Assembly (NCBI RefSeq): GCF_001954135.1
Contig: NZ_MBEQ01000081.1
Location: 1 to 64,000, forward strand
Direction of reading: 5' to 3'
Source of the DNA: Mycobacterium sp. GA-1841
GTDB taxonomy: Bacteria > Actinomycetota > Actinomycetes > Mycobacteriales > Mycobacteriaceae
Length of the DNA: 64,000 nt
Position numbers and translations under genes: made by a program. Numbering within the stretch: position 1 is the first letter of the stretch; the number at the start of each line of letters is the position of its first letter. Below are positions 17,461 through 26,808 of the stretch, one piece after another. The notes beneath the pieces were generated by a model. The model saw only the letters and a program-made list of their open reading frames with translations. It did no database searches and was not told the DNA's origin.

Positions 17461-20400
17461 AGGAGCACCTCGCCGGCAGTTGGGCTGGTCGTCGTGCAGG
17501 TGGCGGTCTTGACGGTGCTTGCGTCGGTGTAGGCCAAGGTCAGCGTGACCGGTTGGGCCGGCGCGATGACCAGCGGTGCCGGTGGCGTGAACAGATACCG
17601 GCATTGCGACGAATCGCCGTACCGCCCACCGAAGTTCACGCCATTGACCTGCAAGCTGGTGACGTCGAGCCGGCCTTGCCGGGCCAGCGGCTCCGGGGAT
17701 TCGACCAGGACGCCGGCGAGGTTTCTGGTGTTGGTGGTCCACAGCAGCGATGTGCGGCCGGATGTCGGCAGCGGCCACCCTTCCATGCCGAGCGCTGTCA
17801 GTGCCGCGGCGAGTGCGGCATCCGAGATCTGGGGCGCGGGCAGGACGGCTGGGGTGATGCTGAGATGTCCGTGCGGTGCGCCGGGTGGGGACCGGAATCC
17901 GAGGTCGGTGAGTTGGTCATCGGGATTGCGGTAACGCGATGTGCTGAAGATGATGCCTGGCAATGGATCTGCCGGTGGTGGGTCTGCTTGGCCGTCGACG
18001 TGGTTGCCGACGAAGGCGATGTTGAGCTGATAGGTCGCCAGCGGCTGCAGATCATCAGTGGATGCTTTCAAGCTCGCTCCTGACTTCGGTACCGGGCAGC
18101 TGTGTGCGGTATCGATGGCGAGGTAGCGCTGGCCGAGCGAATCGAGAACGTCGGTATCGATCAGGTCTTGCCATACCGCTGGATTCAGCACCACCAACCA
18201 CGGCGCCGGGTGGGTGTCGCTGCGGGACGGACCATCGGTGCGCCGGCACGCAAGATCCAACCGATACCCGTACAGGCCGGCCAGCTGGTCGACATGATCG
18301 ACATCGAAGTTCGCCACGAGATCGTCGTCGAGATACCACCACTGGGTGCGATCAGCCGGGTTGTAGCTCTTCAGATACCTTGCCAGATAGTCGGTCTTGA
18401 AGACTGTCTGCTCCCACGCGAATTCCCGCCAAGCAAGTTCTGCTGCGGGCGGATGATGCACCACCACCGCGCCGGGCGGTGGGAGTTTCGCGGTGCGGAA
18501 AAAGTACTCTTGCACCTCTTCGGGGAAGAGCGTGGGCGGGACCGCGGGTTGCTGCGCGGCGCCTTGTCCTGTCTGGCCCGCGGTCTGGGTGACCACCCGG
18601 ACCAGGTAGAGCGCATCGGGGTCCAGCTTGAGTGGGGTGCGGAACTGAGCTGGGGCATTGTTGTGCTGGTCGACGGTGTTGGCCGCATCGGCGGCACTCT
18701 TGGCTGCGGCCTTGGCGTCCTTGAACGCATCCCAACTGGTGCCGTGCAGCCCAAGAACGGTGATGCCCTGCAGCAGCGGGTATCGGAGGCGAGCGCCACG
18801 GGTGGTGGTCGGAGCGGTGTAGCCGACCCGCAGCCGACCGTCGGGCAGATCTGCTGCATTGGTGAACAACCAGTCAGCACCGGAATCGATGTCGACAATT
18901 GAGATTTGGTCGATGAGCTCGGGGAAGGTGCCATCGAGGATCACCCACAGCTCCGCCTCACGCAGACTCGTGTCGGCAACGACCGTAAGAGAGATGGGTT
19001 CTTCAATGCCAAGTGCCTTCCAGCTGTCGCCGAGCGGTTGATACGACCCGATCATCGGCAGCCCCAGGGCCGCTTCGAACGACCGCCCCTCGATGGTGAT
19101 GGGATCGACAGGGACGACCGACCCCGGCCGGAAGGTGAACTGCGCAGGGATCAAGCTCGCCATCCCAGCTTCGCTGAGCGGCAGACCGCGTCCCCAAGGG
19201 TTCAGCGTGACTGCGGCGGTGAACCGTGAGATGTGGGTACCGGGTTCAGGTGCGGCCGGCAACGTCCACCCGGACGGCGAGGGCTGTGCGAGGTCGCCGA
19301 GCGCCCAACCGGGCATCGCAGAGTGTGGCACCCGGCAGGCAGATGCGGTCGCGGTGACTGGATCGACACCCGGTGCAGTGTTGGCGGCGCCGTCGCTGCG
19401 CCGATGGGCCCACATGTCCGACCGATGAGTCAGCAGGGCCAACTCCCGTGCTCCGCAAGGATTCCCCGCGCCACCGGCACCCACCTCGGCCTGTTTAGGC
19501 TGCTGCCACGCCGCCTCCAAACCAGTGGTGAGCAACGCCGGGACACCGTCGACACGCCAGAGCTCGACACTGTTCAGATAGTGCGTGTAACGCAGTTTGT
19601 CGTTGCCGGTCTGACCACTGGCGTGCAGACTGTCCACACCTGTGAACGCGGTGTTCAAGTTCGCGAGGTTGGGTCCGAGATCGAATTGCAAGATGGGCAC
19701 CACATCCGGCCACACAGTCGGCGCGTCATCGGCGCCGGCAGCGCCCTGCCCCACCTCGACATAGTGTCGATCCGACAGCGCCATCTTCAGGGGCCGCCAC
19801 GGAGCCGGCGGCGGCACCGTGACACTGGGCTTGTTGGGCCCAATGTGCAGATCGACACAGCCCTCAATCTCGGTGAACCACAAGTCGATACTGCCGCACA
19901 CCCGGAAGTCGGCGGCCAGGAAGTCGCCCGGCCCGAGCTGTAGCGCCAGATCGGCGTGCGCGCCGATCGAGAACGGGCCCAGATGCAAGGCGCCGCCGAG
20001 CGTTCCCGACCCGGCCAGAAACCACGGGTTGGTGGCCATCCCGACCGCGGCGCGCGCCGAGAGCTGCAGCCAGACAGGTGGGACACCCCAGTTCAGGCTG
20101 ACGGCGAACCCGAAGCCGATCGCCGGGCCAGGCAGTGTGATCGACGTGCCGCCCAGCTTGTCGATCGTGTCACCCTGCACCATCAGGTAGGCCGATGCGC
20201 CGATGTCGAACAATTTGGGCAGCACCTTGGCAGTCATCGGGCCCGGGGGACGGCCGGGCATCCCGTCAGAGCCCAGTCGGAAGTACCAGGACGACGGGTC
20301 GGCGAACGGGAGCCTGGCGTCGAGCGGAATTTTCACCTCCACGAGCTGCGGGGGATCGGTGTCGATCACGAAATTGCCCCTGGCGCCGACGGTGATCCCG

Positions 20401-22604
20401 TCCTCGTCGATGACGATCAGTCCCTTGAGGGGACTGTTCTGAGTGTTCAGGAAGTCCGGTGTGTGTAGGACCCGCGCATTGACAGCGAGGCGGAACGACG
20501 GGTCGGGCACGGTGACGATGAGCTTGCCGGAAGCGCTGAAGGTGAACGCGAGGTCGTAGAGGGTGCCCACACCGGCCTGCAGCCCGAGCATCATCGCGCC
20601 GGCATCGGGCACCGTATCGTTGGGCGTCCACTGCAGTTGCCGCTCGACGATGTCGTCACCGGCGGCGGGCAGTACGGGGCGCATGTTCAGGCCGAACATG
20701 CCGCCGAGACTGTAAAGCCCAAGTCCGGTCGGCCCCAACGGAATCGCACCGGGCAACGAGCCGGTCACGTCGAGCAGGAAGCTCGTTCCGCCCTTGTAGA
20801 CAAAGATGACCCGGGCTCCCACTCCCAGCGGTGCGCCGATCTGGGCAGAGATGTCGGCGCTGAAGCCGTCGTCGGTGATGTTGGCTGCGCCGTGCCCGGT
20901 CAGTGCAGCGGTGTCGATATCGACACCCAAGCCGCGCAGTTGCAGGTCGATATGTCCATTGCCGTCTGCGGTGATGCGGACCGTGGCGTCGCTGACGGTG
21001 ATCGGACCCAGATCGGCGCTGAACTTCAGATCGATTTCGTACCAGAGTGATCCATGGCCGGATCGGGTGCCGAGGACGTCCAGCAGCGAACCCGGCGTTT
21101 GTACGACCCAGGCGCCCGGGTCCTCCACATCCAGCGTGGCGTTGGCGAAGCTGAGATGGATCGACGCCAGATCTTGGCCGGTCGTTTCGACAGCGACGTT
21201 GCGGTAACGGATCCGCATCGGGCGGTCGTCGGCCATGGCGATACGCATCGCATTACCGATGCTGAACGTCCGCACCTTGACGTCGACGAGATAGTCGACA
21301 CTCAAACGCAGGGCCTGGCCCGTGCCAGCAGTAGACACCGCCACCGAAGCACGGTCGATGACCACCTTGCCCGCGGAGTCGAAGAAAGCACTGGCCACAC
21401 CCGCGGCGGTGAGTAGTTCATGCAACCAGATCCCCGACTCGTCTCCGCTGGGCGGCTCCTTTGCCCCGAGCTCGGAGTCGGCGACCAGCGCGGTGGCCAA
21501 GGCCGCCGCGGTTACCACGGCCTTGCCACCTGCATCAGTACCGGTGGCCTTGACCAGCCCGTCTGGCCCGGCCGCGTCCACCGACACTTCGAATGCGACC
21601 GACGCGGCGGGTTGCAATGCGCGCGAGCAGCGCACACGCACCGTCAGCGGGTCACCGCCGGCGAGAGTGAAAGGGCCTCCGCCGGGGCCGGACGCCGCTT
21701 CGTCTCGGCCTGCGATACCAAATTTGGCGGTGGCCTCGATTGCGGTGGGCAGTAGGTCGGCGAGCGAGGAGGCGGCGGGGTCCTGCCACTTCATCCGTAC
21801 GTCGATCTCGGGGCGCGTGCCGGCAGCGGGGATGGTGGCCTCGACCGAGGCCGCCAGCCCGCCGGGAGTGCCCAGCCGCAGGTCGAAATCGATGGCGTGC
21901 CCGCCGATCAGCGGAATATCTCGCGGGACGTAGAGCTTGGCATTGGGAATGGCCAGGCCGGTCCATTCGGGGGAAGGGGAGCCCGGTGCCGAGGCGGTGG
22001 TGGAGTCGTCGACGACGATCCCATCGGTGATGTCGATACCGAATCCGCTGTCTCCGAACAGGATCTGAGTCGGTGTCGGCTTCAGCACGAACACCTCATC
22101 TTGGGGGTCCTGGCCCAGTTCGAACTTCAGCCAGGTGATCGTGGCCGCCGTGGAGGCGGTGCCGTGGACGCGAAGGCAGAGGTCGGCGTGCAGCTCGACC
22201 GGGTCGCCGGTCTTCGTCAACCACTCTCGCGGGGCTCCGCCCCCTGGGTCGGGTGCAGTCTCGCGTCGCGCGGCGGCCAGCACAGTGTTGGGATCCACCA
22301 ACGTCAACGCATTTTTTATCCCAGGCAGGTCGTCGAGGAGTAGGTCGAGCTGAAAACCGCTCCCCGGCAGCGCCTTCCACCGGTACTCGATATTCGGGCC
22401 GAACGGCGCCAAGTCGACAGTGAAGAACCCGAGCAGCTTGGTGTTGACCGTGCCTTGAGCAGTCCCCGAGTGCGCACCGTTCCCGTCGACGACGTCATTC
22501 GACACCTGCAGAGCGGACAGGAACGCCTCGATGGTCGGGGACACCGCGACCCCACGCCTGACCGGTGCCAGATCGTCGAAGAGGCTGGTCATCGCATCAT
22601 CCAC
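17457..22604 (-). CDS. Giant beta-rich protein (1715 aa), DUF6603-like
   Basis: A 1715-residue protein with no signal peptide. Residues about 400-1000 are long alternating beta-strands with a glycine-rich central segment (LGLYSLGGMFGLN, then a run of GVGTLYDLAFTFSASGKL type). This resembles the poorly characterised DUF6603 family of very large bacterial proteins. The last 600 residues contain several beta-sandwich-like blocks. GTG 22604 has a GGAGAGGGG ribosome binding site four bases away; ATG 22592 is the alternative. It is coupled to the 1035-aa gene by a GTGA overlap. No catalytic motif was recognised. Its role could be structural, adhesive or lipid/hydrophobe handling; these are guesses. 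Confidence 0.8.
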   Translation of the reverse strand: MDDAMTSLFDDLAPVRRGVAVSPTIEAFLSALQVSNDVVDGNGAHSGTAQGTVNTKLLGFFTVDLAPFGPNIEYRWKALPGSGFQLDLLLDDLPGIKNALTLVDPNTVLAAARRETAPDPGGGAPREWLTKTGDPVELHADLCLRVHGTASTAATITWLKFELGQDPQDEVFVLKPTPTQILFGDSGFGIDITDGIVVDDSTTASAPGSPSPEWTGLAIPNAKLYVPRDIPLIGGHAIDFDLRLGTPGGLAASVEATIPAAGTRPEIDVRMKWQDPAASSLADLLPTAIEATAKFGIAGRDEAASGPGGGPFTLAGGDPLTVRVRCSRALQPAASVAFEVSVDAAGPDGLVKATGTDAGGKAVVTAAALATALVADSELGAKEPPSGDESGIWLHELLTAAGVASAFFDSAGKVVIDRASVAVSTAGTGQALRLSVDYLVDVKVRTFSIGNAMRIAMADDRPMRIRYRNVAVETTGQDLASIHLSFANATLDVEDPGAWVVQTPGSLLDVLGTRSGHGSLWYEIDLKFSADLGPITVSDATVRITADGNGHIDLQLRGLGVDIDTAALTGHGAANITDDGFSADISAQIGAPLGVGARVIFVYKGGTSFLLDVTGSLPGAIPLGPTGLGLYSLGGMFGLNMRPVLPAAGDDIVERQLQWTPNDTVPDAGAMMLGLQAGVGTLYDLAFTFSASGKLIVTVPDPSFRLAVNARVLHTPDFLNTQNSPLKGLIVIDEDGITVGARGNFVIDTDPPQLVEVKIPLDARLPFADPSSWYFRLGSDGMPGRPPGPMTAKVLPKLFDIGASAYLMVQGDTIDKLGGTSITLPGPAIGFGFAVSLNWGVPPVWLQLSARAAVGMATNPWFLAGSGTLGGALHLGPFSIGAHADLALQLGPGDFLAADFRVCGSIDLWFTEIEGCVDLHIGPNKPSVTVPPPAPWRPLKMALSDRHYVEVGQGAAGADDAPTVWPDVVPILQFDLGPNLANLNTAFTGVDSLHASGQTGNDKLRYTHYLNSVELWRVDGVPALLTTGLEAAWQQPKQAEVGAGGAGNPCGARELALLTHRSDMWAHRRSDGAANTAPGVDPVTATASACRVPHSAMPGWALGDLAQPSPSGWTLPAAPEPGTHISRFTAAVTLNPWGRGLPLSEAGMASLIPAQFTFRPGSVVPVDPITIEGRSFEAALGLPMIGSYQPLGDSWKALGIEEPISLTVVADTSLREAELWVILDGTFPELIDQISIVDIDSGADWLFTNAADLPDGRLRVGYTAPTTTRGARLRYPLLQGITVLGLHGTSWDAFKDAKAAAKSAADAANTVDQHNNAPAQFRTPLKLDPDALYLVRVVTQTAGQTGQGAAQQPAVPPTLFPEEVQEYFFRTAKLPPPGAVVVHHPPAAELAWREFAWEQTVFKTDYLARYLKSYNPADRTQWWYLDDDLVANFDVDHVDQLAGLYGYRLDLACRRTDGPSRSDTHPAPWLVVLNPAVWQDLIDTDVLDSLGQRYLAIDTAHSCPVPKSGASLKASTDDLQPLATYQLNIAFVGNHVDGQADPPPADPLPGIIFSTSRYRNPDDQLTDLGFRSPPGAPHGHLSITPAVLPAPQISDAALAAALTALGMEGWPLPTSGRTSLLWTTNTRNLAGVLVESPEPLARQGRLDVTSLQVNGVNFGGRYGDSSQCRYLFTPPAPLVIAPAQPVTLTLAYTDASTVKTATCTTTSPTAGEVLL

Positions 22605-22721
22605 CCCCTCTCCAACTTGGTGACAACAAAGTCATATCAACGCAGAGTCGAAGATGCGTGAGTAGTTCACTACTGCACTTTCCGTTTCTCGGGCGATCTG
22701 CTGCACCGTCAGAAGGTCGAA

Positions 22722-23327
22722 TTAGCGGCTGAAACGGTGCGTCTGCTGATTCTCGACCGCGAACACCGACTGGGCAGTGTGTGGGGTATACGCCTCGTAC
22801 GCGAACATCACATGCACCAGCAGATAGGTGAACTCGGAAGATATCGGGGTGGTCAACGGAAGACGTTGTGTCACTCCCGGCTCGACGAACACAAAGTTCC
22901 ACTTCGGCGCCGGCACCAAGTTGGTCTTCAACACCGGATGCGGAAACTGAGCGCGGTAGACGTCATAGGGAGCGACGTCGACTTCGCTGTCGAGGACACC
23001 GCGTTCGAACGGCTCATCGCGGATTCCCCGTACCCGCAGGATAATCCGATCGAACTTGTGCAGAACCTGCCCCGTGTTGCGCGCAGCGACAGTGAACGTC
23101 ACCAGGTGCTTCCCGGCCCTGCTGCCGAGGAGTTCGTATTCCAACGTCAATTCGATGTGAGGGGTATTCAGCCGGTGCTCAGATCGATATGCCGCCTCGG
23201 CCCTCCGGTCTCGCTCCTTCAACGTGCTGTTGATCCAGAGGCCGATGAGCGCGACGGCCACAGGGGTTGCCATCGAAGCTGCGAACTTCGCGATCTCGAG
23301 ACTGGTCCATATCTGCGGTTGGCTCAT
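22722..23327 (-). CDS. Hypothetical protein with one N-terminal membrane helix
   Basis: A 201-residue protein with a single hydrophobic helix (about 13-36, PVAVALIGLWINSTL region), then a charged stretch (KERDRRAEAAYRSEHR) and a beta-rich domain of about 140 residues. Such a layout suggests an inner-membrane anchor with a soluble sensor or assembly domain. I recognise no family. ATG 23327 has GGAAGG about ten bases upstream; an upstream start at 23357 is possible but less likely. It lies between the peptidoglycan-binding gene and the 1715-aa gene, with gaps of about 106 and 117 bases, all in one direction. The DNA is less GC-biased than in the core genes. Confidence 0.65.
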   Translation of the reverse strand: MSQPQIWTSLEIAKFAASMATPVAVALIGLWINSTLKERDRRAEAAYRSEHRLNTPHIELTLEYELLGSRAGKHLVTFTVAARNTGQVLHKFDRIILRVRGIRDEPFERGVLDSEVDVAPYDVYRAQFPHPVLKTNLVPAPKWNFVFVEPGVTQRLPLTTPISSEFTYLLVHVMFAYEAYTPHTAQSVFAVENQQTHRFSR

Positions 23328-23433
23328 CAGCGCATACCCTTCCGCCTCGGCTGCCACCCAGACCCGGCGCCGTCAACCCGCACAGTGCCGGGCGAATACT
23401 GCAGAACAACACCGTTCGACCGGTGACCAGACG

Positions 23434-24573
23434 CTAGGGAAGACCTTGCGTGGCTTTGGAATATTCCAGGAGATCGAGATTCACCACGGTGGCAATTTCG
23501 TCCATCGCCGCTCCGGCTACGGCCGTGATCAGACCCGCTTTGTCGATGACGAAACAAAGGTTGTTGAAGATGATGCTGTAGCCATTCTTGGGCTCCACGT
23601 TGTTGGGTGCCGCTGTGACTGCGCTCAGGTTCGGAGTGGCCTCACACCACCAGTGTCGCCGAGGATCCGAATGCCGCATTCCTGGCGGACGCCAGAGGCG
23701 CTCTTCGAAACTGTGCCACAACATGTACACGGGCCTCGCCGTCGCGGGCGCGGCACTTGCAGCGGCGATGAGGTTGAGGAGATCAGCTGCGTTCTCGGTG
23801 TAGCTCCGTTGTCCCGCCGGCGCGGGAGCGAGCAACGCGCTGCGGTAGTTCGCAATCCATGCCGGTGTTCCCGGATCCGCCACTGCATCTGCCTTTGCTC
23901 GGCATTGGTCTCGAATCCTCGCGAGGTTCAGGTCGCGCAATTCGATGTCGTTCCAAGGTGCGGGTGCAGGATCCCGTCTGGGAACCCCATCGATTATCTG
24001 CACGGGAATCCCATCGATCACAAGGTGGCAGTGGTAGAGGTCAAGAGGGCTCACACCCCAGGTCGCCGAAGGCGCATACCCTGAAACAGGCGAACCGTAG
24101 GGGTCGAGAATCTGCGAAATACCCTTCACCAACGCGTCTTTGAATAGCGGCGGTATCCATGCAGACGCCGGATTCCACGTTAGTGTCGCGCCCGTGTTGA
24201 TGCGATTGAACTCATCTTGGCGCGTGTAATTGAATGCGGGCAGTCGACGATTCTGCCAGGACAGCCACTCTTCTCGGTCGGCGAATGGAACCGCGTAGTA
24301 GCCATCGAGCGTCGTGATGGTCTCCCGACCTGCTACCGGGTCGTTGGGGTGCAGCCCGTGGTCAGTCTTGAACCGCACCACCGCCGTACTGGTCTCGGCG
24401 CCGAAAAAGCCTGTGGCACCACTAGGAATGGAATATCCGAGGTCAAGCAGTCCGTTCTGAAGCTCGCGTACGTCATCGCCCTGGTCGTTGACCCGGAAGT
24501 AGGCAGTGGTGTCGTAATTGTGAATCTTGTCGAAACGCGGCTTGCCACGAAACCGCGCGGACTGCAAAGCCAT
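23434..24573 (-). CDS. Peptidoglycan-binding-like domain protein (379 aa)
   Basis: The 379-residue protein has an N-terminal PG_binding_1-like module (about 28-90: RVNDQGDDVRELQNGLLDLG, then GFFGAETSTAVVRFKTDHGL). This three-helix fold is found in cell-wall hydrolases and in some contractile-injection and phage-tail proteins. The remaining 280 residues are of unknown type and contain no hydrolase signature that I can see. There is no signal peptide. ATG 24573 has a perfect AGGAGG ribosome binding site six bases upstream, which decides the start over longer in-frame options. It is the first gene of the minus-strand block that ends with the two giant proteins. Confidence 0.8.
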   Translation of the reverse strand: MALQSARFRGKPRFDKIHNYDTTAYFRVNDQGDDVRELQNGLLDLGYSIPSGATGFFGAETSTAVVRFKTDHGLHPNDPVAGRETITTLDGYYAVPFADREEWLSWQNRRLPAFNYTRQDEFNRINTGATLTWNPASAWIPPLFKDALVKGISQILDPYGSPVSGYAPSATWGVSPLDLYHCHLVIDGIPVQIIDGVPRRDPAPAPWNDIELRDLNLARIRDQCRAKADAVADPGTPAWIANYRSALLAPAPAGQRSYTENAADLLNLIAAASAAPATARPVYMLWHSFEERLWRPPGMRHSDPRRHWWCEATPNLSAVTAAPNNVEPKNGYSIIFNNLCFVIDKAGLITAVAGAAMDEIATVVNLDLLEYSKATQGLP

Positions 24574-24990
24574 GATCAGCCTCCTGCCAAAAAACGCCAT
24601 GAGATGCCGCGTCGTTGTCGAGGTAGCTGATCTTGGTTTGACCAGCCGATAAATTCTCGACCTTCCCCCGATGAGAGCCACAGGAATTATGAAGCCGCGA
24701 TGGCTACTCGGATCGAGTAGTGCAATACTCCAATTCGAGATCTCGCCGCTTGGCTCGATCAGTGAATCGACATTCGGCGGATGGTCCGCGCCACTCAATA
24801 ACCTGGCTACTGCAACACGATGATGACCTGACCGCCTGGGCTGGATGTGGCCGCGCGTGGCCACTGGCTGCCGGCTGTGGTCCAAGCGTCGAAATGGAGT
24901 AGCCCTGTACTCGTGTTCGAGTTGCCCAGGATGCCAATACTGACCTCAGCGCAATTCCTGCGCTTCGTTCTGAGCCCAGGGGAGGGACTC
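24574..24990. other. Divergent intergenic region with a possible gene remnant
   Basis: These 417 bases separate the divergent starts at 24573 (-) and 24991 (+) and must hold the promoters of both blocks. They are visibly more A/T-rich than the core genes. On the minus strand at about 24940-24807 an open frame ends in a protein-like, non-Arg-rich tail (GLLHFDAWTTAGSQWPRAA, then GGQVIIVLQ and a stop). It could be the C-terminal remnant of a lost gene. No other gene is supported. Confidence 0.4.
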
Positions 24991-25500
24991 ATGTCTAGCT
25001 CGTCGTTGGAACTGGGGGAGATCGTCCACGTCGAGGTTCGGGATGCTGCCGGGGCGGTGACAACCTATACCCACGACTACCCGGTCGATGCTTCGACGCT
25101 GCTGCGCATTCCCTCGCTGGGCCTGATCCGGGCGGCCGGTATGGCGTTGACCCCGGATCTGCGTGACACGGTCACCGACCGGTTCATCAGTGACGGGATT
25201 CTGTCTCCGGTTACCGTCAACGTTACTTTGTCCGCCAATACTATTGATCTCCAGAACAATATCGCCCCCGGTGATCTGTTGTTCATCCGAATTCTCGGGC
25301 CTGACGGTGCGATAGACCCCAGCTCCGGATCGTTCCCCGTCGACGGCGACGGATTCGTCAACATTCCGTTCCTGGGCGGTACGTTCGTGCTCGACAACAG
25401 GTTCTTCGAAGCTGAGCACCAAATCGAAGTCGGTTTGGAAGACGGCGGGTTCTTTACCCAGCCGTTCGTCGTCAATGTGACGCGAATTGCGTTGCCTTGA
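24991..25500 (+). CDS. Two-module polysaccharide-export (PES/SLBB)-like protein
   Basis: A 169-residue beta-rich protein made of two similar halves of about 80 residues. The first runs from LGEIVHVEVRD through RIPSLGLIRAAGMALTPD to PVTVNVTL; the second from IAPGDLLFIRILG through GFVNIPFLGG to FVVNVTRI. This order (GD-start, 'shiny' mid-strand, LG-x-x-AAG turn, PxVxVxV end strand) resembles the Poly_export/SLBB unit of capsule exporters such as Wza. There is no signal peptide and no outer-membrane helix, so it is not a complete exporter. ATG 24991 follows GGGGAGGG and is preferred over the longer frame. It is divergent from the giant-protein operon. Confidence 0.65.
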   Translation: MSSSSLELGEIVHVEVRDAAGAVTTYTHDYPVDASTLLRIPSLGLIRAAGMALTPDLRDTVTDRFISDGILSPVTVNVTLSANTIDLQNNIAPGDLLFIRILGPDGAIDPSSGSFPVDGDGFVNIPFLGGTFVLDNRFFEAEHQIEVGLEDGGFFTQPFVVNVTRIALP

Positions 25501-25592
25501 CACGGTGTAGTCCTTGCCGAAGCGCAATCGGGGGAGCGACCCAGGTTGGGTTTCTAGAAGCTCCCAGCGGAATCTCCTCTACTGGCCGCAGC

Positions 25593-26795
25593 TCAGAGCT
25601 CGAGCGCCTGATAGGTGCGCCGAACGAATTTCGGTTGGGCGGTCTGAAGTTTCGCCAGGGAGATGTTGCCGCTGATGGCGGCGGCGTCCACACCGAGATT
25701 CGGATGGTTCTGGATCAGGTAGATGAGGATCAGATCGGCCGAGGGATCGGCCTGCCACCAGGTGCCGTATGCGCCGGGCCAGCTGAACGTGCCGGCCCCG
25801 CCGGGGCCGAACAGCGGCCGGGATTTGGCCGGGTCGGTCACCACCGAGAGGTTCAGGCCGAAGCCCCGGCCGAGCCAGAACGGTGCGCCGAGGAACTGGT
25901 GCTGCTTCTGCTCGGCAGTCAACCGGTCGGACCGCATCAACCGCACCGACTGCTCCGACAGCACCCGCACGCCGTCGACGACCCCACCGCCCAACAACAT
26001 CCGGGCGAACTTCAGGTAGTCATCGGCGGTGGAGAACAATCCGGCCCCACCGGTGCAGAACGGTGGATCGGTGATCGGCGGCGGTCCCATCACATCGTGG
26101 GTCAGTCGGTTGTCGGGGGTGAGCTGGTACATCGTCGCTGCGCGCCGCCGGCCTGCCGCGTCGACCGAGAATCCGGTGTCGTCCATCCCCAACGGTCCGA
26201 GAATCCGCTCGGCCAGCACCTCCGACAGTGGCTTGCCTTCGATGCGAGACAGCGCGATACCCAGGACGTCCGTGGAGTGGCTGTAGGTGAGCCGCTCGCC
26301 AGGCTGATGGGCCAGCGGCAGTTTGGCCACTTCCGCCAGCCAACGGTCCTGATCCTGGCGCAGCGACAACTTGCCGTAGGCCGAAGCCAGTGGGCCCAGC
26401 ACCGAGAAGACGTAGGCCAGCCCACTGCGGTGAGTCATCAGGTCGTCGAACGTGATCGGCCGGCGCGCCGGCTCGGTGCGGTCCAGCGGGCCCCGTGCCT
26501 CACGCAGCACGCGCATGCCGGCCAGCTCCGGCAACCATGTCGTCACCGGCTCGTTCAGCGCGAGCTTGCCTTCCTCGGCCAATGCCATCGCCGCGGCCAC
26601 CGTGACCGGTTTGGTCATGGAGGCGATCCGGAAGATCGTGTCGGGCTGCATCGGCAACCGGGCGTCGACGTCGCGGTGCCCCAGCGCGTTGACCTGCAGT
26701 ACCTTGCCCGCCTGCCATACCAGCGTCACCGCACCGGCCAGCAGGCCGGCGTCGATCGCCTCACGGATGGAGGTCTGATTGCCGTCGAGGTTCAT
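25593..26795 (-). CDS. Serine hydrolase, beta-lactamase/esterase family (class C-like)
   Basis: The 400-residue enzyme has the SxxK catalytic motif SMTK (in FRIASMTKPVTVAAAMALAE) and a YSH tyrosine motif in the position of YxN. It belongs to the beta-lactamase/EstB-like family (PF00144), most of whose mycobacterial members are esterases or LipX-type lipid hydrolases rather than antibiotic-degrading enzymes. There is no signal peptide, so it is probably cytoplasmic. ATG 26795 is chosen because a TAACCT -10 lies seven bases upstream (leaderless). It follows the AraC gene by ten bases on the same strand. Confidence 0.9.
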   Translation of the reverse strand: MNLDGNQTSIREAIDAGLLAGAVTLVWQAGKVLQVNALGHRDVDARLPMQPDTIFRIASMTKPVTVAAAMALAEEGKLALNEPVTTWLPELAGMRVLREARGPLDRTEPARRPITFDDLMTHRSGLAYVFSVLGPLASAYGKLSLRQDQDRWLAEVAKLPLAHQPGERLTYSHSTDVLGIALSRIEGKPLSEVLAERILGPLGMDDTGFSVDAAGRRRAATMYQLTPDNRLTHDVMGPPPITDPPFCTGGAGLFSTADDYLKFARMLLGGGVVDGVRVLSEQSVRLMRSDRLTAEQKQHQFLGAPFWLGRGFGLNLSVVTDPAKSRPLFGPGGAGTFSWPGAYGTWWQADPSADLILIYLIQNHPNLGVDAAAISGNISLAKLQTAQPKFVRRTYQALEL

Positions 26796-26802
26796 CCGCG
26801 CC

Positions 26803-26808
26803 AGGTTA
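26803..26808 (-). promoter_or_regulatory. -10 element of leaderless serine hydrolase gene
   Basis: TAACCT (minus strand) ends seven bases before ATG 26795. It overlaps the last codon and stop of the upstream AraC gene, so the hydrolase can be transcribed independently. Confidence 0.45.

Noticed and set aside
14353..25500. A complete contractile injection system or prophage tail
   Set aside because: Despite the peptidoglycan-binding-like protein and giant proteins there are no sheath, tube, baseplate, AAA+ or portal genes in or near the block.
25593..26795. Secreted antibiotic-degrading beta-lactamase
   Set aside because: No signal peptide and only the general SxxK/Tyr pattern of the esterase-like group; resistance function cannot be supported.
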